Shown: piece after piece, positions 55,006 through 64,000 of the stretch | How the letters are laid out: each line of letters begins with the position of its first letter | Position numbering within the stretch: the stretch's first letter is position 1 | Assembly (NCBI GenBank): GCA_947396885.1 | Contig: OX377205.1 | Location: 76,294,969 to 76,358,968, forward strand | DNA length: 64,000 nucleotides | Source of the DNA: Heligmosomoides polygyrus polygyrus | Taxonomy: Eukaryota > Nematoda > Chromadorea > Rhabditida > Heligmosomidae | Direction: 5' to 3' | Position numbers and translations under genes: made by a program | The notes under the pieces: generated by a model | Databases searched by the model: none | What the model was told of the DNA's origin: nothing | What the model saw: only the letters and a program-made list of their open reading frames with translations

Positions 55006-56450
55006 GAAGCAGTGCTGCTATACTAGTACACGGTTCGCTAGATCCATAGCTGGGTTGTGGCGGAGCTACCCTCACATCATGAAATAAATGAATGCATTTT
55101 TGTTTCCTCATCCTTATTAATGCAAGTGCATTAACAAAGCCTCTACTACATAGCACCGCAAAAATGATGCCACTTGCTGAGCGAAATCCTGACGACTTTC
55201 TTACAAAAGAAGGGGTAGGACATTAAAAGCTGTCCAGGTTATTTTTGAAGGCACTGTAGCATAGTCTTTGAATGGTTTCAGTGTTACCGCTGCTACAAGT
55301 CCCAAAGAAGGCTGTAGCCAAATGAATGAATGCGAGATGCATGCCGGAAGGAATTCGGTTCACTTCTAGACAATTTATGCACTGTTGAATCGGCTATCGT
55401 CTGCTTCGAAGTCGTCTTGCGTTAGCAGTTGTCGACTCTGAAAATGGTATATCGAAAGCGGGAACCACAAGTTGAGCAACCATCCAACAATGGTAAAAAA
55501 CAACGGCGATGTTCGTCTTTCAAGTGGACGAAACCACGAGGAAAGAAATGCACTCGTAGAATCTTTCTACTCATATCCGACGGGGCCGAAACGCAAGTCG
55601 GAATAAGCATATGTTCTAACCGTGGCTACACACAAAAAAATTCTCGTCAACTATACTAACGCTGAAAATGACCGAAATTGGGGGTTGGGGTTTTTTGAAA
55701 TTGAAAGGTAGAACTGACAAAACCTTTTATAAGCCTAAGATTATTCTAACAGATTTAAATACAACGAAATGAACGGCTATGCAATACATAGCACTAAGCA
55801 ACTCGGATACTTTGTCGCAAATCCCCTTTTTCCTGACACTCTGCAAGGGTAAATTTTCAATAAATTTTAATATTTCTTCTAAGGAGCTATAATTTTAACC
55901 TGGTTGTACAATGCACTTCTAAGCTTTAGATATGTAAGGCTTAGTTTGCCAAATGTCCATTTTATTTCTAGAGGTGTCCGCACGTTTTAAGATGGAGGGA
56001 GTCCAGTTTAAATGAGGATGGCATGTGCTGAAATACTTGAACACAGGTTCTGTAAAGCAGTTGTCAGGTCTGCCTTTCTCGACTGAAGTGAGCGCTGAAC
56101 CCTCTATGAAGCCCTTAAGCGGAATAGGCAGTAGAATCGGTCAGGTGTTAGAAACAGCGTGAATGAAACTCTGTTCGGCAAGCAATCGTCATTTCAGTGT
56201 CAGCTGCAACTGCTGCTTTACATTGAATTTGAACATGTAGAAGAAACACTCACTTGAAAAGTTCACGCATGTTCTTAATGTTTACATGAAAAAGTGCCAC
56301 CTTATTGTGACAGGCATTTCTTAGCTCCTCCAATCTCCTCGAAGCATCGCCTTCTATCCTCCTAAACTTCAAAAACTTTATCATAAAGGTGTCCAGATCT
56401 CAAAAAGAATGGCTGTTAGCCTCATTGTCAGGAATGTGCGCAATTTTGTC
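55006..56450. other. no recognised feature
   Basis: Overlapping 62- and 76-codon ORFs near 55422-55659 on opposite strands show no motif. Nothing else seen. Confidence 0.4.
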
Positions 56451-56454
56451 TCAG

Positions 56455-56610
56455 AAAAAAGGATGACGGTAGACGAAGCGGAAGGACTCAAAAATGGCAG
56501 GAACCCGGAATAGAAACACGGAACGGAAATAACACATTTTCGCCGTTTGTCGAAAACCGCACCAAAGACGTGTCAGAAGCTGTTTTTTCTGCTTTTTCAA
56601 CAGATTCAGA
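56455..56610. repeat. dispersed repeat family D copy
   Basis: GAAACACGGAACGGAAATAA, CGCCGTTTGTCGAAAACCGC and GTCAGAAGCTG match 31736-31890. Confidence 0.5.
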
Positions 56611-56711
56611 AGAGCAAAAGCCCTTCGCAGCATTCACATCATGCACATCTTCGTCAAAACGTGATATGAACGCATGATTTGAATTACGAGTGAGTAGACG
56701 TCCACAGACGC

Positions 56712-57141
56712 ATATCGCATATCCAATGTCAGTAAATCATACGCTCCAAATGCATGATTTGGTCACATTATTGTGTTATCCTCTAAGCCAGGGGTAGCTC
56801 AGTAGACTACAACTATTGCAAAAGCTTGTCATACCGTGATATGTTGCGATCCCTATACTTTTTCTTTATGAAAATAATTCCGAGCAGAGCTTTCCCGCCG
56901 AATTTTCGCTGGTTTTTAGTTCTTGAAAAGTAGTCTCAAGTACATTAGTACACTTGCAAAGCATTGATTCAGGTGAAGGCTAGAGCTGAAGTAGCTGCAT
57001 ACATCATTGGCCGTTCAAGAAGAAAATTTCCTAACTTGAATGGCCTCAAAAATTTTACGTACCTGTAGCATCATACATGAATGACGAGATTATTGAACAG
57101 ACATCTGCACATCCAACGTCAATAAATCATACGCTCCAAAA
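56712..57141. repeat. direct repeat pair, ~40 bp, 390 bp apart
   Basis: AAATCATACGCTCCAAA preceded by a CACATCCAA(C/T)GTCA(A/G)T block occurs at about 56712-56752 and 57102-57141. Significance unknown. Confidence 0.6.
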
Positions 57142-59204
57142 TTGGCACTCGGATTCCACTCTAGTGCTGCGATGCTAGTAAGTCGATGATGATGGGCTGA
57201 TGGGAGTCGTAGTGCAATCCCTGTGCTCAGAAGGTGGAGCATCGTGCCTTTGAAGACGACGAGACAGTCGAAAAGTCAAGCCAATTAAATTTCCACCCCC
57301 TACAAGCTCGTGGTACAGAGGTATCAAAAAGGTTTGCAGCAGTCGAACCCAGGAGAACGTGGTGTTTATTTGTAATACCTGGCATTAATTAAATCAGCAA
57401 TTGGGTTGGCAGAAAGGATTCGCCTCTTTCTTCTGTATTCCGCCTACCAGCTTCTATAGTCATTGATTGCATTTTTAGCACACAATGCATGTCCAGGGCT
57501 GGCATTTTTATACGTATTTTCTTTGGACACAGCAGTAAAATATCCTGATTTCTATTAATCTTTTCCTTTAGTAAAAATCAAGATATTTCCATGATCATAA
57601 TATTTGATTTGTGCAACAGTATTGCAACAGTACACACTTCCACGGGAAGAGTTTTTTTTAATGATGATTAGCGTCCGTTACGGAATAAGTGTTGAGCATC
57701 AACAATCTCTTTTCTATCTTGCGGTCCAAAATAGGTGGCACACGGAACAGAAGGGCTGAAAACGGCCGGAAGCCGGAATTCGTAACACGGAAACAAAAAT
57801 TCCCACAAGCACATCCCTGCTTATTACGCTCCATATATTATTAGTAACATTAATATTTTATTCAATGTATACGACGGAAGACAATGAATACAAGCAATGG
57901 AGGCTAGTTGAGGCCTTTAAAAACAAAACAAACGTTCTTTCTAAGCCTGTGTCGGGAGCGAGAGTGCTCTTTTAGCAGTGATGTATGTGTCTGCAGTGGT
58001 GATGGCTGTGCTGATGCCGTTTCCGGTGCGGAGGGAAGAAGATCGTCTTGTCTACTTGCTTTCGCGCTTCGACATGCGGCTCTTGTGAGTCCTGAACTAC
58101 GTACAGTCGTAGCTATAGGTGAGACACGAAATAGGACAACAGAGTCAGTGCTCGTAGTGACATTAACAGTTTAGCTGTGTTAGGATACTTAACTATTAAT
58201 CTCCTGAAAATTTTATGTATAATTTACAAGATCGAAGTTGTAAACACAGTGACTGAAACTTTAATTTTTTATTTTTTCAGGAAAACTAGGATCGGAAAAC
58301 AGTCAGCCCAATAGCTCTACGTCACCATCAGGACGGTTCCATGCTATTGCTATGTTGCACCGAACGTTTCCGCTGTTTTCTACTACTGAGTCCAAATAAT
58401 CATAACTTTGTCAGTTGTTGGGCAATTTAATGAAGATTGTAAAAAAAAGCAAACCGGATACCAGAAGTTCAAATCGCAGTGAGATGTGATAATGGTATCA
58501 GTATGTGTAAACCGTTAAAAAAATATCGGATTCTTGACACTCTATTTTCGCTTGCCTACGTCATGACCATAATCGTGACTTCCAGAGAAGGTCAGTAAAT
58601 TTCCCGAGAAAAACTATTTTAAATCGGGCAGTCGCACTTCATTCGGAGGAGCTGTAACGCTAGGGGATTGTATATTTGAAAGAAATCTTTACCTGGACCA
58701 TCGGTCGGTCGTCCTTAGAGGGAACAATGTTATCAACTGACCGATCCGTGTACAGACATCCATCTCCCTGTAAGATGCGAAATAGAACCTGAACATTGAG
58801 TTCTCTCAAACAATAACGATCTAGATGTGTATGTACAACTTCCGCTCATGTTGGGCACTTTTCAAAGAAATTTGGACACTGCGGAAACCAAAATGAACTA
58901 GGGATATTCCAAATTGAAAAGCTCCATATAAAGCTGGCTCTCTAAGACAGTAAAAATGCAGTTTTGAGTCGGGAAAATTTGGTATGCCTTCAGAGAAAAT
59001 TCGTAAATCACCTGCCCCAAAAAGCATTTATTCAATCGATAGTGCAAATGCTGTTGACTTGAAATTGCAAAGCAAAAATGCCCTTGTTCCTCACAAATGT
59101 TTCTGTTGTATCACAATATAATGCGTAACTACATGCATTTCTTTTTTTACCATCAAACAAAGAAAAATTGCGACATGTTGGGTTAGTGCATGGTGCAGTG
59201 TTAG
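57142..59204. other. mostly featureless, with repeat fragments
   Basis: 57715-57800 is a partial family D copy (CACGGAACAGAAGGGCTGAA..AACACGGAAACAAAAA). Near 58645-58672, GGAGGAGCTGTAACGCTAGG then GGATTGTATA resembles the right end of the pogo-like element at 43590-43625, in worn form. No exon recognised. Confidence 0.4.
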
Positions 59205-60718
59205 TCATGTAGGAAGAATTCTCACCTCCCATTTGTATGAAAATGTGTTTATTTTTTGCCAAGTCGTTAACCTGGGGAGTGGGGGGTCCTTGAAGTTACA
59301 ATGGGATCGGCGCCTCACGCGTTCGGGGGTCTTGCACGCCCGAGATGCCTCCGCCGGCCAGCGGTTCGGAGAGCAGTGGATAGTGGCGTCGCTTCACGCG
59401 TTGTAGGTCGGGGTTCGATTTCTCTGCGCTGCAGCATTTTAGCATTTCAACTGATTGATTGAGATTTGAGGGACCCTGACGTCTATACCATTTTCAGACG
59501 TCTCCTGCGCATTTTTCCTCTTTTTGCTGTGGAGAATAACTTTCTTGCGACTTGTTTATTACTGACCGGTTTTGAAATAAAAGGCAATGAGGAAGCTATT
59601 CAACATAATGATGTGTAAACGTTCAACTTCAGTGATATACACGCACAAAGTGCATAAAACAGATGCACTGGTCACAATATGGATGGCGTATAAAATCTAC
59701 AGACTCTTCACAGTTTGCTTCCATACATGGACCAACAACATCGGCTCCTTAGACGAAATCCTATTGAAGACGTGCCCTCTCTTCCGAAGCAAGAGTTCCA
59801 TCCGAAAATGTTATCATATGTTCACTGCTTGCTTACCTCTCTACGTCTATCATTTCATCTTTCGGGTCCCAATCATCTTCTTGTTCTTCCACCACTTCCA
59901 GCTGTTCTCCTTCGTCAACTTCGAGTTGATGTGCTTCAAAGTCCTTTCGTATGCTAGCCGTCCGTTCGGCCAACTTGATTTCTTCCCTCGAAGGCACCTT
60001 GTCTAAATGTGGGCCACACTAGAGCGTGAGCAGGTGGATAACCACTCGAGCGACTTTGCTGATGTAAGGTTTAGAAGACCTTCAGCAGACCTCTGATTTT
60101 CATTTTGACAGGCAAAGATGAGGTAGGAGTGTATCGATGTCGTTTAGGTTAATTTGCTGAATCCACGTACCTAGTTTCTCATCTTAACCACCTCCAACGT
60201 GACATCCCGGTCTCTTTTGAAAATCCGAGCAGGATGGTTTCTCCCGAGATCATTGCTCCATGCAGGGAAGCAAACTGTGAGGAGCCTGTAGCTTTTATAT
60301 TCTGCTGTGTATCACTGGTGTTGAATATTTATACATCATCGTGTTGAATACCACAGCATACAGCAGGAAAATTAGGCAAAAAACCTCTGAAAGTGGAACA
60401 GTCGTCAGAATCCTTCAGATCTCAACCAGTGGGATGAAATGCAAAGATACAGCAGAGCGAATCGGACCTTGCGTGAAGCGACGCCACTATCCACTGCGCT
60501 CCGAACCGCTGGCCGGCGGAGGCACCGCGGGCGTACGAGACCCCCGAACTCTTGAGTCCGGTTCCATTGTAACTTCAAGGATTCCCTACTCCTTGGGTTT
60601 AACGACTTGTCAAAAAATAAACACATCCTTATGCTCAACACAATCGAAGGGCGGAAATCCTCACTATCTCACCCGCTCTTCCCGTCCAGACATACGCATC
60701 AGACTCTTTCCTTGTCAG
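59205..60718. mobile_element. long-TIR foldback element, family B
   Basis: Left arm (59205-59760) and right arm (60150-60718) are inverse copies: GCAGTGGATAGTGGCGTCGC near 59372 returns inverted near 60480. The right end CCTTGTCAG is intact; the left end is worn. The left arm contains GGAGAGCAGTGGATAG and GGGGTTCGATTTC, resembling tRNA A and B boxes. Same block order as 44483-46389, including the inner CTTCACAGTTTGCTTCC segment. Long ORFs are shadows. Confidence 0.8.
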
Positions 60719-60904
60719 AGAAGATCGGCTGCTGTTTAGAAAACTGAATGAGCTTCTGATTTGAAATGATTTTAATGGACAAAACTGGATTGAATAGTTT
60801 GGTTCCAGATGTGTTCAACTTAACTTTGAAATGCTGTAAAAAAAAGGTTGCATGAGATTCTCGAGGTTGAGACTCATCAGCTTTTTTGCGTGAACATATC
60901 AGTT

Positions 60905-61215
60905 TATCTCAGTGACGATATGTAGTATTCAAACGGATTGTTGCTGTCTTCGATACACTGCAGAAAATCTTCAATAACCTTAAACATTCCATCCATCAAA
61001 TAATCCACGGATGCTCATGGTCCTCGCAAGGTGCCCACTCAGCAGACGCTCTTCCTTGGCCACAAGTTTCACTGGATAATTGAGAATTGAACGTACCTGC
61101 TCTCCGTGCGTCATAAGGAGAACCAGAATGATGAGGGCCGACCGCTTCAGCTGATCGCAACTCATCTTGGACAAGGCCTTCAACCAGTTATCAGCTCGTC
61201 ATCCATAAGGCGATA
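60905..61215 (-). pseudogene. unidentified protein-coding fragment, frameshifted
   Basis: The minus strand reads RLMDDELITG, then in another frame NWLKALSKMSCDQLKRSALI, ILVLLMTHGEQVRSILNYPV, EERLLSGHLARTMSIRGLFD, and after a tandem TGGA duplication near 60990 MFKVIEDFLQCIEDSNNPFE and YYISSLR before TAA. The charged helices, single hydrophobic patch and natural-looking ending suggest a real protein. Two frame changes suggest decay, although GTACGT near 61095 could also be a splice donor. The THGE string is not enough to call it a caspase. Family unknown. Confidence 0.35.
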
Positions 61216-61519
61216 AGAAAACTTGGTGATTCATTTGGCAGGGACTCGTGACCGGTTTTTTTTTTCGTATGTTTGCTTTGACTCATCTGCTGCCAGTACA
61301 GCAGCTCTACAATGGATTTTATACATGCATATGTATACCTATATATAACATAGGTAGGTATCCCCATGTGGGTGGAAGTAATGAAAATAAAACAAGATAC
61401 ACACACTACCAGCCGAAATGCCGATAAGAAGATAGTGATGTAGAGGCAGGTAAAAGAAAAGTATAAGAAAGAACAAAAAAATAACGAGCGGGAAAATATT
61501 AACAAGGCGATGCTAAAAC
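61216..61519. other. AT-rich spacer
   Basis: Low-complexity AT-rich sequence with a CATATGTATACCTATATATA block near 61328. No gene. Confidence 0.5.
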
Positions 61520-62245
61520 AAACAACAATATTAATTAAATGATTGGGCGTCAAACAGGAGGTATTCATCAGGCGCCTAGGTGAGCCTTTATAAGTTTTTG
61601 AAGGATGAATGACTGGATGGGATGTTGACTTTCTTTCTTAGGCCAAAATAATCGGCGAAGACATGGTTGGTGAAGAAATATTTCCTGCAGTTTAATCTAG
61701 CCCTAGATAGGATAGGTTTGCGCGAAACACCCCTGTCGGAAGAAGGCCTCACGTGAAGAAAAGACCCTAGCTGTAAGCCAATTCGCCCCTTCACTATTTT
61801 GTGAAACAACAGCAAATCGAACTTACACCTTCTAGATTTAAGAATTTGCAAATTGAGATTAAGGCTTCTTTCCTGGGCAGACGGTATGTCTTCGTAGTTG
61901 TACCCCTATTGACCTGATCATGAGCTTCCAAGTGAAACTGTTCTGGACTTTCTCTAGTTTGTCAATAAGTTTGCGCTTGTATGGGTTAAACAACTGTCCC
62001 ATATTCAACCAATCGCCTAACAAATGATTTACAAGCTTGAAGGAGAACAGCAGAGTTCCCCGTTGATAAAAAGCGAAATATGCGGTACATAACAACAAAT
62101 GTCTTGCATATAATGGTGTCGCAATGTTTGTCAAAGCTAAGGTCAACTATGAACTATGAACTATGAACTATGAACTATGAACTATGAAGCCAAGATCCCT
62201 GACCTGTTCGACCTTCTCGATAACTGACATGCCCAAACGATAGCT
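61520..62245 (-). pseudogene. CR1-like retrotransposon 3' fragment, copy 2
   Basis: Nearly the same sequence as 36438-37199, including the same frames (CKFDLLLFHKIVKG, LIDKLEKVQNSFTWKLM, EKVEQVRDLGFIV). It differs by scattered substitutions and by a heptamer expansion at 62145-62187. The 5' side stops abruptly at 62245, where GC-rich repeat begins. Confidence 0.8.
62145..62187. repeat. (AACTATG)n microsatellite, about 6 units
   Basis: The sister copy at 37066-37080 has a single unit at the equivalent place, so this is a slippage expansion inside old RT coding sequence. Confidence 0.95.
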
Positions 62246-62249
62246 ACTC

Positions 62250-63060
62250 AGACAAACCTCGGGAACGACCGCCGGCAGATCCGCCCACTTTTCGATTTGG
62301 CGGACAAAGGGGGGAACTCCGGCGGGGGCGTGTCCCCAGCCTTCGGCCGGCCATCGGCGCGCATCGACGCGGAATGTGGACCGCCGGGCGGTCCGCCCAC
62401 TTTTGGGCTTGCTGGACAAAGGGGGGAACTCCGGCGGGGGTGTCGGTCCCGGCTGGATTCAGGAAAATTCAGGAAAACGGCTACCGCGGGATCGCTGGGG
62501 TCGACCGCCGGTCGATGCCAAAAGGCGGACTTCCCGCGACCGGCTGGCGGTTCACAACGGGAGGCTGGCGGTCCACAACGCTCGCCGGCGCCCAAATCGA
62601 TCGGCCGCACGCGCGTCGCGGCGCGCGAGGCGTCGCTGCCCGGGGTCGACCGCCGGTCGAAGCCAAACGGCGGAGCTCTGGCGGGTGGCTGGCGGTTCAC
62701 AACGCTCGCCGGCGCCCAAATCGATCGGCCGCACGCGCGTCCGGCGCGCGAGGCGTCGCTGCCCGGGGTCGACCGCCGGTCGAAGATAAACGGCGGAGCT
62801 CCGGCGGGTGGCTGGCGGCTCACAACGCTCGCCGGCGCCCAAATCGATCGGCCGCACGCGCGTCGCGGCGCGCGAGGCGTCGCTGCCCGGGGTCGACCGC
62901 CGGTCGAAGCCAAACGGCGGAGCTCCGGCGGGTGCCTGGCGGCTCACAACGCTCGCCGGCGCCCAAATCGATCGGCCGCACGCGCGTCGCGGCACGCGAG
63001 GCGGCGAGCGCGTGATTCAATTGTTTGAGCGCCACCGAGCGGTCGGCGCTCACAGTGGGC
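62250..63060. repeat. GC-rich tandem repeat, ~124-bp unit
   Basis: ACAACGCTCGCCGGCGCCCA starts at 62575, 62699, 62822 and 62946 (spacings 124, 123, 124). A related GGACAAAGGGGGGAACTCCG block repeats at about 62300 and 62414. GC content is far above the rest of the window, and all six frames are largely open for that reason. The ORFs of up to 243 codons on both strands are composition artefacts. Confidence 0.85.
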
Positions 63061-63106
63061 TTCCGTCCGGCGCCCCTTCGTTTTTTTTGTGGCACAGGCT
63101 CTTAAG

Positions 63107-63144
63107 AGCTCAGCAAACCGAAGAGATCTTCGGTTTGCTGAGCT
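63107..63144. repeat. 18-bp perfect hairpin
   Basis: AGCTCAGCAAACCGAAGA and its complement with a 2-nt centre, between the GC-rich array and the MITE. Confidence 0.9.
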
Positions 63145-63184
63145 TGTCGTCTGTTGAATGTGCCTGGGTGCGATGAGAAGAAGC

Positions 63185-63406
63185 TGCTAAGGCGCAAATA
63201 GGGTCGGAGGGAGGGAGGGGGGGGGCTTACCCCATACTCAGTGCTGTTGGTTTTACGCCTTGGAGGGAATCACGTGTATGTGAAGTTACATCGGAATGGC
63301 CTACCTCAGTTCACCGCAGGAGTAAAACACACCATTGCTGCAAAAAAATCCGGTTGCAGCCCTGTCCTACAGTGACCCCCCACCCGACCCTATTTGCGCC
63401 TTAGCA
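63185..63406. mobile_element. small MITE-like element, 23-bp TIRs
   Basis: TGCTAAGGCGCAAATAGGGT and three more bases at 63185-63207 return exactly inverted at 63384-63406. 222 bp in total. A G-run (63208-63226) and a C-run sit just inside. No clear target-site duplication, so superfamily unknown. Confidence 0.8.
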
Positions 63407-63433
63407 ACTTGTTCCCATCGAGCCAAACTCTCT

Positions 63434-63655
63434 GAATGTTCAGCTCGATTTTAATTGATACCGTCTTGTTTTAGAATGTTCAGCTCGATTTTAGTTGCTA
63501 TCAACCGTCTTGTTTTAGAATGTTCAGCTCGATTTTTAATTGATACCAACCGTCTTGTTCTAGAATGTTCAGCTCGATTTTAATTGCTATCAATCGTCTT
63601 GTTTTAGAATGTTCGCCTCGGTTTTTAATTGATACTAACCGTCTTGCTTTAGACG
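63434..63655. repeat. ~44-bp minisatellite, five units
   Basis: GAATGTTCAGCTCGATTTT starts at 63434, 63474, 63518 and 63563 and, worn, at 63607. Units alternate between a GATACC and a GCTATC variant, suggesting a higher-order 89-bp pair. Confidence 0.9.
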
Positions 63656-63738
63656 AGCATTAAGTCCGACTGACCTGGCATGTCCTAATCAGAGGGGGGG
63701 GGAGCATTAAGTCCGACTGACCTGGCATGTCCTAATCA
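63655..63738. repeat. two exact 37-bp direct repeats
   Basis: GAGCATTAAGTCCGACTGAC and the next 17 bases occur at 63655-63691 and 63702-63738, separated by a G-run. Confidence 0.95.
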
Positions 63739-64000
63739 TAACGAATACTAAGCTAAGCGAGATCGCGCAGTGTATTCGACTAGCTCGCCGCGATATTTAA
63801 TTCGATTGATAGCAAGATTTTCTGCGTGAAGTACCACTTGTAAACGGGACAAGAAAAACTGTTATAGGAAGATATATTCTCACTTCTTGTTTCAAGCAAA
63901 CAGCGTGTACTCACAAGCTGTTGTTCTAGGATAAGGCGATGCTGTTTTCACTACACCACCTTTAGCTGTTCCCTCACTACTTGTGCGTGAATTTGCGTGT

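Noticed and set aside
60980..61183. Caspase p20 exon (THGE near a hydrophobic strand)
   Set aside because: Spacing of the hydrophobic strand to HG does not match caspases, and no QACRG-type cysteine motif follows.
62297..63176. ORFs of up to 243 codons on both strands
   Set aside because: All frames are open because the DNA is very GC-rich and tandemly repeated. Units of 123-124 bp keep changing frame, and the peptide content is just the repeat translated.
63434..63655. CRISPR array
   Set aside because: The whole 44-bp unit repeats with small variants; there are no unique spacers and no cas genes.

Overview
The window looks like repeat-rich, low-gene-density nuclear DNA of a parasitic nematode, most likely a strongylid (clade V, hookworm-like). 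The reasons are a split nematode-type serpentine chemoreceptor gene, RTE non-LTR retrotransposons of the type common in strongylids, CR1-like and mariner remnants, and several tRNA-derived SINE-like families. Nothing bacterial or viral in layout was seen: no operons, no Shine-Dalgarno-led ORFs, no CRISPR array. One assembly gap of 200 N lies at 4114-4313.

Layout. 1-645 is a foldback repeat. 4.4-10.7 kb (minus) is a decayed Ty3/gypsy-like LTR retrotransposon in the order Gag, cysteine-rich envelope-like region, protease, RT, integrase C-terminus; the RNase H and integrase core are gone and I found no LTRs. 11.5-12.3 kb and 29.5-30.5 kb hold copies of one mariner-type foldback family. 13.2-15.55 kb holds SINE-like repeats and an RTE 3' end. 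15.5-23.7 kb (minus) holds the one host gene I can reconstruct: eight exons of an Srt-like 7TM chemoreceptor, all joining in frame, with introns full of transposon debris. 26-27.4 kb has a 41-bp minisatellite and partial foldback copies around a gene-like open segment. 29.1-29.3 kb is an inverted tRNA-derived repeat. 32.2-33.6 kb is a 5'-truncated RTE with an 18-bp target-site duplication. 36.4-40.3 kb has a CR1 fragment and then the most complete RTE copy, followed by a mariner at 40.33 kb. 42.5-43.6 kb is a pogo/Tigger-like non-autonomous element with a tRNA-like repeat inside it. 44.5-46.4 and 59.2-60.7 kb are two copies of a long-TIR foldback family. 50.6-52.4 kb is a three-layer nest (SINE in hAT in foldback). 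54.4-55.0 kb is an internally deleted RTE. 60.9-61.2 kb has an unidentified protein-like fragment. 61.5-62.2 kb is a second CR1 copy, then a very GC-rich 124-bp tandem repeat, a small MITE and a 44-bp minisatellite.

How it works together. Apart from the chemoreceptor and a few short unidentified coding-like fragments, the window is layered transposon debris. Non-autonomous elements (foldbacks, hAT, pogo-like, SINEs) outnumber coding copies, and every transposase or RT copy has stops, frameshifts or deletions, so any mobilisation would need enzymes from elsewhere in the genome. All family names are from reading motifs by eye; no database search was possible.
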